The position numbers and the translations under genes are program-made. The notes below the pieces were generated by a model. It was given only the letters and a program-made list of their open reading frames with translations, did not search any database and was not told the DNA's origin. From assembly GCA_028456385.1 (NCBI GenBank), contig JALNQF010000116.1:62001-126000 (forward strand): a DNA stretch of 64,000 nt, written 5' to 3'. The stretch is from Ophiosphaerella korrae. Lineage: Eukaryota > Ascomycota > Dothideomycetes > Pleosporales > Phaeosphaeriaceae. Numbering within the stretch: position 1 is the stretch's first letter; each line of letters begins with the position of its first letter. Below are positions 12,891-23,514 of the stretch, piece after piece.

Positions 12891-14091
12891 TTTTATAAAT
12901 TCTTCTACTAGCTTCTATATAGGTTTATTATAGCTAGTTTAGTAAACTAAGTAGTACTATTTTATATATTTTCTATACTCTTTAAAGTATATATCTAAGA
13001 TAGCTTCTACTAAGTATTTTTTATATATACTACTAGTTTCTTTATTAGTAATAATAATAGAAATTAGCTATAGTAAGTCTTAATCTAGTAAAAGCTTCTA
13101 ATATTTAGAGTATAAGAGTTTTAGAGAGAAGACTAGAGATATACTTTTACTTAGTATTTTTTATAGTAGTACTAGCTTATATACTCTACTATTATAAATA
13201 ACTCTCTTAATAGAGTATAAGCTTACCTATTAGTAGTTTAATTTTAAAGTTAGCTAAGTAGTTTTCTAATTTACTATACTAATATAAGCTTAGTTACTAA
13301 CTTTATATACTAGTCTACTTTAGTAAAAAGTATTAGCTTAAGCTATTTACTTTTATTATACCTAGAGTATTTTTTCTTTAAAGTAAGCTATAAGGTTACT
13401 ATAGGTATTAAGTAGCTTATTAGCTTATATATATTAATTACGTTAAGCTAAGTTTAGTTAGTTTTTATTATTTTTACTAGAGTATATACTACTATAGAGG
13501 TAATACTCTAGATTTATAAGAAATAAAGTTGTCTTAATAGATATATTAATAGTATTATTTACTTAGAACTTAGCTATATATAGCTAAGCTACCTAGTTAT
13601 CTTATATATAGTTAACGTATTACCTTAGAAAGATTTCTAGAGCTTTATTTACTTACTTAGTTTAGCTATTAGTTTCTAGGTAGTAAGTAGTTAAAAGCTT
13701 TTATATAATATAGAAGTATTTATATATATATTACTAAAATTAGCTTATAAAAGTTATCTCTTTATTAGATATAATATTTATTAAAACTCTATAAAGTTTA
13801 AAAATAGATATAAAATGTTAGGTAGCTTCTTTAAGTTTTAAAAACTTATAAAAAAATATAGTATCTTTTTATAAAGTAGTAGTAAATTACTAAGATATAT
13901 TTATAAACCTAGTTACTATTTTTACTAGCTAGTAAGGCTTAAATATAGTCTACTAAAATATTAGTCTAGAGTATATAGAGAATTAGTATAAGTTAAAAGT
14001 AACTAAGTTTACTATCTTATAAGCTCTTTATATAGTAGTAGATTAAGTATATATTATAAAATTACTTAATAGCTTTATAAAAAAGTAATCT

Positions 14092-14312
14092 CTTATATCT
14101 TTTATTTTTATACTAATATTAGTAAGTTTATAACTTACTAATTTTATAAACTTACTAATATTTAACTACCTTTTTACTTTTAGTTAGCGCTTAGTAAGCT
14201 ACTAGGTATATATACTTAGTACTTACTTAGATAGCTCTATCTACTATTTTCTCTTTTTAGTTAATTATTAAAACTACTTTATTAAGTTATTTTACGTAAA
14301 GTCTACCTTATA
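14092..14312 (-). repeat. Right arm of a long inverted repeat
   Basis: This is the partner of 11623-11820. It lies about 450 bp inside the right edge of the AT-rich block. No target-site duplication was seen outside either arm. Confidence 0.8.
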
Positions 14313-14775
14313 TACTAGTACTACTATACTTTTTATTATTATTTGCTATATCTCTATCTACTTCTAGTTTATTAATATTAATAAAGTACTTATAGCTATA
14401 GTTTACTTACTTCTATTTATTTTTATTAGTATTATAGTAAATCTTATATTAAGAAGCTTTCTCTAATATATTAAGGTCTATATAGTCTTTTATATTATTA
14501 CTAGCGTCTTTCTAGTAGCTAGTAGTAGGCTTCTTATAGTATTCCTTAACCCTATATCTAGTACTAGACTTATCTATAGTCTAATAATTATTATTACTAT
14601 TAGTACTAGCTTATCTATAATTACTAGCTATATAGTTGCGACACTAGTCTTAAAGCTAAAAGATATTAGTTGTATACTTAGCTTATAAAACGTTTTATAA
14701 ATTAGTAGCTAAGTTATTACGCTAGTAGTTATAAGTTAGATTTACTAATTGATAGCTATTAAAAACCTAAATATA

Positions 14776-15899
14776 GCCCTTGCTAGCAATAATTTCACAG
14801 ACAAGAATATTTGTAGCGTAGTAGCAGGCGCATAGAGTGCCTTACTAAAAGAGCTTAATCTAGAGTTAAAAGCTAGGGCTATCGAGGCTGTTACTTACGC
14901 TATGCAGATAGCATTTGTACTTGTCCCTGTCTCAGGAGGCATCATGTTAATTGCTGCGCTGTGCATAAGGCGAGAAAAACTCTTCAGAAAGGTTGTCGCT
15001 GCAGGTATATAGGTATTGTGTCTAAAGCACTCCCACTTTAATTTTTGATAAGCCTTCGCTACACGCGTTGCACGTAGCTATACAAATATTTGCATAGTAG
15101 ACATGGTATGTATAACATTTGGTCGATGGTTGTTTGGAACGAGTGGTTTAATCATATCAAAGCAGCGGACAACATAGTTCTATGAAGCATATTGCATGCC
15201 TACAATAGTCCTCCATTCTAGATTACTCTATACCGGAGTTGCAGATAAACTTAGGTGCTTCTAAGGAGCCTACGTCAGGTAATGGATGAGAACTCACTGC
15301 GAAGCATTGTTTCTCAATAAACAAGCAAAAACTCTAGATGCTATACTGATAGATTATATTGTATTTAAAGTCTTAGCCTTTATTCAGTCCACGGGCCAAC
15401 AAATACTGATAAAACTAAGTGTCGCATGATGAAAGAGCCTATTTGCTAGAGTTGTTATTCTTTTGATCGATAGTTTAGCTTTACTTGCTCACCCAGTAAT
15501 CTTTTACGCAGAATCAGAACTGGTCAACAAATATTCCAAACGTGCTGTGGTTCCAAGCTTTCCTGGGGCTCTTTTACTTCTTTATAACGATCTCGAAACT
15601 TTGAGGAGGTTTAAATAAAGAAAATAAAACAGCGATCAACTAGAGTAGGTTGGCCAGGAGCGATAGTACAAGAGTAGACACTAAGTATCCAATCATTCGC
15701 CGGGCTAGTACGCTAGCATCGAGGTCTTAATGACGGTCGCAAATCCAAGACTGAAGAAGCTACAGATCATATAAACTCTGAGCCAAGCGAAGCGATTGCA
15801 CCGAAGCCAGCATTGCCAGCGGGATTTCGAGTGTCGTCAATACCCACAGATTACACTCAGTTCCCCAAAGAACCCAACCTCCTATATGCCACAAACCCG
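14776..15899. other. Intergenic transition region
   Basis: Base composition returns to normal. No coding region, RNA gene or repeat was recognised. Confidence 0.6.
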
Positions 15900-16780
15900 T
15901 TGTCGTCACTGTTTCAGGTATAAAGCCACCCTTTATACGTGTAGTCGACTAGGCTTTATTAGCAAACCAGAAGTCCTCCGCTAAACAGTCGGTATCCCAA
16001 GTAACGGCATTTTCTACTTTCCCGCTTGTCAGTAGAAACGAATCATGGCAGCCCCAGATAGGAATATGGGCTCTGCCGTGTATTGTTTAAAAACTTCCAA
16101 GGTCATCACAAAATTGAATAATCTCCGCAAATGCTAAAACCGCATTGTACCAATAGTTGACCATGTTATATGCAATGATGCCTTGGCCCTACTCAAACTG
16201 AACCACTCGTTCCATGAAATTGATGCAACTGTTGACGCAATGCCCGTCTACCATTGTTTCTTCGTCGAGGTGAGGTACCCAATCATTCGTTGCTAACTTG
16301 CGAGAAGTGCGAAAATATTCCAAGGCTCGTGCCTTATGATTCGCTGTTTCTGGAGTGAAATGGTTTAGCACGAAAATCGTACCAGCCCCTATAATCTGCT
16401 CGTCCAAATCAGCGCCCTCATCGGTGAGAACTATAAGCTTGATGCGTCCGTCTAGATCCTGTAGAGTGTGCATTTCTGAGACAGGCCTTCCCACAGCCGC
16501 ACGATTAGCTCCTCTTGTAACAAGACAAAGATAGAAAGTTCTCCATGTACATAGCTTTGGCTGTTTGACGGCAGATTTGCTGATCGGCACCAAAAAAGTG
16601 ATGATGACGAAAGATGTAGGTACTAAGATTAGTAGTTTCAGGGCTACATACAGGGGCAAGGTTGAATTGAAGACTGTTTCATAATTTCGCCGGATCGTTT
16701 GACAGACTTCGATGCCGTTAGTCTTATTCAGTGTTGTATAGGAACCTCTCTGACTTTTGTAACACCAAAGATCCAGCCAT
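15900..16780 (-). pseudogene. Broken egh-type (beta-1,4-mannosyltransferase-like) family 2 glycosyltransferase
   Basis: One minus-strand frame reads IWLDLWCYKSQRG, then KLIVLTDEGADLD, WVPHLDEETMVDGHCVNSC, GQGIIAYNMVNYWYNAV and IHGRAHIPIWG.HDSFLLTSG, ending near DTDCLAEDFWFANKA. This order is typical of the fungal egh/GT2 family, integral membrane enzymes transferring sugar from nucleotide donors. The conserved core is interrupted by TAG at 16191-16189 and TAA at 16089-16087, both between well-conserved blocks, and by TAG just after ANKA. The N-terminal nucleotide-binding part also looks shortened. It is therefore a pseudogene, lying next to the RIP-degraded block. The family is recognised from memory; no database was consulted. 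Confidence 0.78.
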
Positions 16781-18457
16781 ATGAATTACAGAGCTATATT
16801 ATATGATCTGTAGGAGAGGTGCAGGTACATATTGCACACCTGAAGAAGGGTATGGGGTCGGTTGAAAGTCATTGCACTTGCTACACATGAAGGTACTGTA
16901 AGATGACAGAAAACGATGTGAGCCTTGAATCTTGACTTGGAAGCTTTTATAGAGCTTGCAAGATCTTGCGGGTCCTATAAATAGTTTGAAAAACCCTCAT
17001 AGGGTGCAATACTAGTACGCTTGTAGATCTGGGTACAAACGTTATTGGTTACATATTACAATAGGGCCTTTCTATCGAAAACAATCAATAAAATACCTGT
17101 GGGATCAACCCTTGTTCAAATTTTATTCAACGTTACTGGTACGCCGGAATCATCACCAAATGATCCTGCGATGTCATTCGACAAAACTGAGTCGACGATC
17201 GATGCATGGGCTAGTCTTTCAAGCAATGCAACACGAATTGATGTTAAAACGTGCTTTATCAATCCTATTACTCAACTTTATAATACTCAAGCTCATGGTG
17301 TGGGTCCTGCCGAAGCTTATCCAGGAGGTGACACAACTGTGGGCTCCAGCCTACGGAAGACTTATACGGCAGGAGTTCTCTCTGTTTTGGGTGTACTCTT
17401 GATCTAAAAGATAGATTTATAATATGACACTACTGTTTTGCGTGGTCAGCTCGCGCTGGATTTGCCTCAAAACTGGGTTGCAGCCCGCATGGACAGTCCG
17501 AACATAACAACCAAATTTCTCCACAACTCTATCCTTAGGAACACAGATCTTATATCTGGTATGGGAGACCCGTACTTTATCACAATCATGTCCACTGCAG
17601 CGTACCCAGTCCATCGAAGCCTTGTCGCACTCGTACAAAATACACTTGAAGACTCTCAGAGTCCTGCCTAGATTCTTCAGGCAATATGGACTGTGGCGTT
17701 ACAGCTATTTTATTATGATTTCTTTCATCGATTTTATAGGAACGGAGAATCTGAGTTCGAGCAATTCACCCTAATCAACATATCTGTACAGTAGTGAGCT
17801 TTCTAGGCAGTTTTAAGCCTCATTGGGATACACTTTAGACTGGTCATCATTAACGTCATCATGTTTGTTACAAGGACGGAGATGTCGCTATTGGGTGATG
17901 TATGGTAGGCTGTCTCACAGATCTTTTCAGCCGACACGAATGAGGTGGCTCAGCGCGGGGCCAGAGAAATAGAAGGCGAACCGAAGCCAACACACAGAGT
18001 TCGAATTTCAAACTCGATGAGCAGCAGTAGAATAGAAGTACCGGCTGTTCGTCACCGAATTGGCGCCACATAGAGCATGGCTAACTCACCTTGAACCCGA
18101 TGTATCTTATGTCCAAACAGGTATGGGGCCAAGGAACTTTTCAAGATACAAAAGATTTACACAACAATACCAACTATTATCTGAACCTACAATTGTCTAA
18201 GGGTCAAACTGAAGTCATTCTAAGAACGCTACCTCTTGAGAAAGAAAAGCAGCAATTATACCGAAGGAAATTCACGAGTGTTGCGAAAAAGAGTAAATTC
18301 AAGCATATAAAGGTAACTAACTATAATATTTTCATGCTCTATGGTACAAGGTACAAATACATCTTGAGGTAAATAAAGAATATTGGTCTATAACTACTCT
18401 GCGAAAAACTCTTGCCCTCAACAGTGAGTACAGGGTCGTATATGGATGCCAAGATAA
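16781..18457. other. Intergenic; only doubtful small ORFs
   Basis: Two plus-strand ORFs, 17045-17407 (120 codons, hydrophobic C-terminus resembling a GPI-anchor signal) and 17438-17671 (77 codons), may be remnants of a surface protein. I recognise no family in either and cannot support them as genes. The rest holds nothing identifiable. Confidence 0.4.
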
Positions 18458-19632
18458 CTAGCCGACGATTCTATCGATGATGTCGGGGATTCTAGCTTCG
18501 GGGATCCTAGGACCCTCCGGGGCTGGGGCTGGGGCTGGGGCTGGGGCTGGGGCGGGAGCGGGCCGTGCAGTGATCTGAGGGGAACGAGCGGCAACTGTTA
18601 CAAATTGGGTAGGCCCACTCGCTGGAGGCGCAGGTGCTGGTTGCTCCTGTGGAAACTCGATACGAACATTGGGCAATTGGATGGGGAGGTTTTGACGGGC
18701 AAGAACATCTGGTGTAGCTGCAGGTACGGATATATCACGTTGGGCTACTGTCACTGTGGTACGTTCATTTGTTGGAGGTGCTGGCGCTGGCGCTGGCTGT
18801 TCCTTTGGAAATTCGATGCGAACATTTGGCAACTGGATGTTTTGACGAGCCTTTACACGCGAGGTTCTGTTTCCACTGGGTGCTTCGGCAGGTTGTTCTG
18901 GTAAGGGTTGTCCAATGTTTGGCAACGTGATTTCAGGCAAACGAATGGTTTGGCGTTTCATTCTGCGAGTTGGAGGTCCACTTGACTTTGCCTTTCCATT
19001 ATTCCCTTCCGCTGGTGGGGCAGGCGCTGGCTGTCCTATGTTTGGCAATGGGATATCCGTGAAGGGAATGTTTTGGCGTGGTTGGAATTCCCTAACTGGC
19101 CCAGCTTTCCCTCCTTCTCGGTTTTCGGCTGGCGGGGGGTTCGCCGGCTGCCCAATTTTGGGCAGTGGGATATCCGTGAAGGGAATGTTTTGGCGCTTGT
19201 TAACACGTCCGTTGCCAGCACCTCGCTGGTTTTGGGCTCTATCTCCAGGACCTCCGGCGGCCGGTGGCGAGGGACCAGCCGGGGGTTGCTGAGGTTGCTG
19301 TTGCGGTTGTCCTGGAAGCTCCGGCAGTGGGATATCCGTGAAAGGGATGTTTTGGCGCTTGTTGCTGTCGCGTCCGCTACCAGCGTTCTGATTTCTGTTC
19401 TGAGGAGTTTCGGGGGGCGGTAGCAGGGAAGGTTGCTGGGGCTGCTGAGGTTGCTGTTGCGGTTGTCCTGGGAGCTCCGGCACGGGAATGTTCGTGAAAG
19501 GAATATTTTGACGCTCAACTAGAGGGGCAGCAATGGCGCTATGGGTAGGTGGTCAGCTCTAGTTTTTGTTAATTTGAAGCGAATACTATCTTCTTACCTA
19601 GTGGCCAGAAGGGCAATACTTGTGAACCGCAT
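18458..19632 (-). CDS. Secreted Kex2-processed repeat protein (KEP / RiPP-like precursor candidate)
   Basis: Two exons, 19632-19598 and 19538-18458, with a 59-nt intron (GTAAGA...CTGACC...CATAG), give 371 residues. The start was chosen because it supplies a clean signal peptide, MRFTSIALLATSAIA. Seven modules beginning with Gln at residues 22, 74, 128, 167, 208, 244 and 294 follow basic residues (ER, KR, KR, PR, KR, AR, AR). The first four carry QNIPFT(D/N)IP(L/V)P, the fifth QTIRLPEITLPNIGQP, and the last two QN(I/L)..LPNVRIEFP. Spacers are Pro/Gln/Ala-rich and low in conservation; no cysteine is seen. This architecture matches fungal KEPs, whose repeats are released by kexin in the Golgi and secreted as peptides. 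N-terminal Gln would allow pyroglutamate formation. No UstYa/DUF3328 oxidase lies nearby, so a cyclised dikaritin-type product is not supported. A structural wall or surface protein is the alternative. Confidence 0.82.
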
Positions 19633-19775
19633 GGTGGAAATGAAAAACAATGTTAAACCAGTTAACTATCTGAAAAGTTGGAGTGAACGAAGTGAATTTG
19701 TTTTTGGTGGTGCCAGACCGCTTGGTGATTATGATGCTGATGATGATAATGATGATTGTGGTGCAAAGAGCGCCT

Positions 19776-19786
19776 CTTTATATATA
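19776..19786 (-). promoter_or_regulatory. Probable TATA box of the repeat-protein gene
   Basis: The minus strand reads TATATATAAAG about 145 bp upstream of the ATG at 19632. The presumed 5' leader between them is rich in CAT/ATC triplets. Confidence 0.5.
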
Positions 19787-20922
19787 CAGTGCTATCATAT
19801 CGTCGAGCTCTATACTACCATGTCAGTCATATGGAATCCTGACGGCACGTGCCATGTGAGTTTGAGATGGAAGGGACTTCGCCGATGCCAATAACAACGC
19901 CTGACACGAAAGAGCAAAGTAAATTGAGTTGAAAAGGAGTAATCGACAGATTTCTTCGCTTCGGTCCTAATGCATTACTCGAATCTGGGTAGATGGAACA
20001 GTATCTCTATGGAGTGTGGTTGAAGTATTGGCTTGGCTGCGTACCTCAGGCTGGCCTTTCTCCTGCCATAATGCCCTTGGCTACATACCCAGAAACCTGG
20101 AAATGAGGGTACCATGTCTTATTGGAAACATTTAAACCCGGCCAGCAAGACATTGCCGCCGAAAGTCTTCACATAACCTTCTGAATTCTCGAACGTTGAT
20201 GGGTTCCGTGGCGGCATAGCATGGTTTCAGGAACTGGCCGAACTGGCCGAACTGACCGAACTGACGCTCAGCCAGCAGCTTGCATTGACGCATCAACCAG
20301 TCAGGCAGGATTGGTCCGAATTATGCTTTGGCCATGCATTGCGCCAACGCAAAAAGTGAACAGACATGCGTTACCATTCGCTAGCCCTAAAGCGGGTAAC
20401 AAACCGACCTGCCTGTTTGTATCCCACATTTTCGACGATTTTACGTGGATCCCACCCAAATTTTTATCCAGCGTCTCGGTAAAGGCTAGGTAACCGTGGA
20501 TCAGATAAAGTATCCATGTGATAAGCTTGACCATATGTTGTTTTTGCGGCGCTATGACAAGTTGCTTGATTCGGGACACTGTTGAGCTGCCTTGCACTCA
20601 GCTCATCCAAAAAACAGTTTGGCCTTCTACGATCCGCTTCCAAAACAGGGTGCCGAGAACCGGATCGCTGGCTAGATGGGGAATTCGGTCGATCTAGCGA
20701 TGGCAGCACGAGCCACATTGGCACCCCTCGTTCCAGATCCAACTCCTAGATCTCCAGACACAAGTGCAGCCTCGTTCGTGTGACTTGTCGCGATTCCTTC
20801 GCTATATTACTTTCCTATTGTGGAAACATTTTCGGTCCCCGAGCACAATTGTCAGACAGCCACAATGTCTGCACATACACTCCTCAAACATCGTCATGAA
20901 CAGATCTAACAGGTCGTGGACC
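19787..20922. other. Intergenic
   Basis: No gene recognised. A short tandem repeat of about four 9-bp units (AACTGGCCG) lies at 20233-20265. Small ORFs here show no family features. Confidence 0.55.
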
Positions 20923-22365
20923 TCATCTTGAGACTTTGCCCGCGAGTGGGGCCGGTACTTCTTTCTTCTCTTCCTCTTTTGGCAATGAATCAATGGAGGT
21001 ACGCAAATCCTCCTCTTCATTCTCTTTCTTCTCTTCTCTTCGGAGATCATCCTCATCGGTTTCCCAGGCTTGCTTTCCTAACTTCTTCTCTTCCCATGCA
21101 ACTTCAGGAGGACCTCCTTCTTCAATAACAACCTTGTCCAACTGTGTCAAAAGGCTCTTTTGGAGAACTTCGGCTAGAACTTGTGCAACTGTCGATGTAC
21201 CTGCCTCGTGGACTAGTTCCTTGCCCAGGGTGTAGTGTCGAATGAAGTTGCCGTTGCAATCTGAGACTTCGCGGTGCCCCTTGCCTTCATTTTCTGATTT
21301 GAAGTTCGGACGGCCCACGGCATCATCGCACGAGATTCCAACAATAGTTCTAGGGGCCGTGCCAAAGTCGTATCGTATGTATTCAGAAAAGGCGCGCTGT
21401 TCGTGGCTCCACTCGCCCTTCCACTTCGCACAGCCCGGATACCTTGACTCAGTCGTACAGTTACTCCATGCCTCGAGCATCTCAAATGTAAGCTTGTTGT
21501 TCTGGGCGATGATAAAACTAGTGTTAAGGACGGGGGCGCCTTTGCTGTCGGTGCTAATAGATTTTCCTGACGTATTAGATTCCAGTCAGCAAATGATTTT
21601 GCATAGATTTGCTGAGAAAGGCTGAACATCTACAAACTCTTCCGTATCATGGGGCATTGCCATTGAAATGTGTGCTTCGATACCCCAACGATTAAACATC
21701 CACTCTAGGGGGACTTCTGGATGCGATACAACCACATCAGCATCCATCGCAACGACAAATTTATAATCTGCTAGGAGTTCTTTGGGAATATGGGGTTTGA
21801 TCCATGTAGGGTAGTAATCGGACACATCTAGTGCCTTGTAGTACCGATATTCATATCCGTGGATCATAGCATAGAGGTAATGATTGGTGATTGAGTGTGG
21901 CATGAGTCCTGCGCCGGCTGATTGAAGTGTCTTCCAATCTACCTTTGCACCAGGATTCGAGATTTGGTTGTCGCCCGTTGGCACACGCGTATCGAGATCG
22001 ACGATGAGAACGCCTTTTCCAAGAGGCTTTGTCCATGTTGACTGATTCCCATGCCAGCCCGCGAAGTATTTCCCTTTCGAGTCTCGGTAGTAGCGTTGGC
22101 CCAGCTCGACTTTGATTGCTTTGAAAACAGTTTCGAGAGCACCGCGCAATTCAGAGCCTAATTCTCCATCTCTGTTTAGTATTAGACGACAAGTGCATAC
22201 TGATGGCTCAGAGGAGTTCTACGTGATTGTTGTTGTGGCAACATTGAGCGGAATATATCGACTTTGGGGTTGACCAAAACTCCCTCCGAGGTATAAGGCT
22301 GACCAAATGACAAAAAAAGCCGCAATAGCTAGATAAAATCGCTGGGATCTTACCAGTTGAGTCAT
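20923..22365 (-). CDS. Type II membrane glycosyltransferase (GT34/MNN10-like), possible frameshift
   Basis: Exon 1 (22365-22223) encodes a short cytosolic tail and signal anchor, FYLAIAAFFVIWSALYLGG. Exon 2 starts at 22171 after a 51-nt intron (GTAGAA...CTAATACTAAACAG). The catalytic region has NHYLYAMIHGYEY, VVAMDADVVVSHPE with the DxD metal/nucleotide site, PLEWMFNRW, then VLNTSFIIAQN and WSHEQRAFSEYIRYD in the last exon (about 21566-20923), which ends in a Lys/Glu-rich tail. A Golgi enzyme using a nucleotide sugar is expected; donor and acceptor are unknown. The GT at 21633 and the AG at 21568-21567 (CTGAC branch, GTCAG) define a 67-nt intron that would shift the frame by one base, and no other canonical pair I tried fits. 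Either a one-base error or indel, or an unusual splice site, is present. It is paralogous to 23515-24871. Confidence 0.7.
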
Positions 22366-23514
22366 CGCATGGTAAAATTAATTGCGAGAAGTCAAATGAC
22401 AATCTGACATCGAGATGAATGTCGAATGGCGTGAATTGGATCTTGGGGCATGACTCAAGAGAGGTTGGATATTTATGATACCGATTGATGATTAACCAGG
22501 ACGAGGTAAGAAATCACAGGTGCGCCCATCCTTGTCCTTTGTTTGTAGACCTGAATTGATCGCTTCTCGCTCTAGAAAGCAAGCGAGCAGATCTATTATA
22601 CTCTTCATGGCCAAGACTGGCATTTTAGTTGAGAAGCGGCCTATCAGGTAGCTATTTCTCATTGGGTTCTGATACGGTAACAGCTACTTAACGAAGTTTT
22701 CTTTTGCTAGCTGCGTGCTTTGGTAATCATATCGCGTCTTGGGCGCACATAGAATGAGCCGATGGGAATTTTCAGCTGGTGGCGTCTACCTCCTTACTAC
22801 ACGATTCATCAACTTCGCTTTTTAGCCTCGAGCCTTGACGATAGGCTTTTTTTAGTCCACGACTTCTCTTGAAATGCACTACGCGCTGACAAAAGTATAT
22901 ACTGTAATTGTATGTACAAGAGCGGGCGATTTCCGCGTTGGTTAGATGCATTCGCGTGGTGTGGACATGCATGGATCACAGCCCTATGTATGGACATTGG
23001 TTGACATGGATGGCCAGTATCTAGCGGCGATCATCACACCCATGTTCTGTTGACCCCTGTGCGGCGCCCTCTCGGTATTTACCATTGAGGTAGCTCCAAG
23101 CAATCAAGCACTATGCGGGACAACCCGACGACCTAATATTTGATGCGATCACCAACATCATGTATTTGTGATGGTACATACGTCCCTGGCTGCAGTCGCC
23201 ACCCGGACTTCCGAGAAAATGTGAGCATTTTTCCAACTCTGGCTCGGCCCCTCGATCAAACGGTGGTAGTGGTGCTCGACACCCCAATTCTGCCCCGCAA
23301 ACGCTGCGATGCTGGGGACGTAGTGCTCAAAATCTGGCCCTCGGGTTCGCACTAGAATGATACCGACACTCTGATCATGATGAAGCTAGCAGTATGCTAG
23401 ATGCTCTCCGAGTTCCCCAATGTCCAACTCCGTTTTGTCTAGGATAATACGCAAACAGTTGCATAAAATAAAACCCATCTTAACGCCTGGTTTAGCACAG
23501 GGTATTTGCGAAAA
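22366..23514. other. Intergenic between paralogous glycosyltransferases
   Basis: No coding region or RNA gene recognised. Confidence 0.6.

Larger units (their letters stand above)
1..14775. other. AT-rich RIP-degraded repeat block (AT isochore)
   Basis: The whole block is dominated by TA, with CpG, CpA and TpG strongly depleted, and no open reading frame of note survives. This is the pattern left by repeat-induced point mutation (C to T in CpA context) in Pezizomycotina. Translations still show retroelement motifs with stop codons and C-to-Y or D-to-N replacements at key positions. Composition changes abruptly at about 14,640-14,800 to normal genic DNA. No gene expected to be active was seen here. 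Confidence 0.9.

Noticed and set aside
1..14775. CRISPR-like or regulatory arrays suggested by frequent TAGTA/CTAG words
   Set aside because: The recurring words come from RIP-biased composition; spacing is irregular and the organism is a fungus.
18605..19894. Several long open frames on the plus strand and a second minus frame across the repeat-protein gene
   Set aside because: They overlap the repeat gene and its intron antisense or out of frame. Their repeats are simply the mirror of the Pro/Gln coding repeats.
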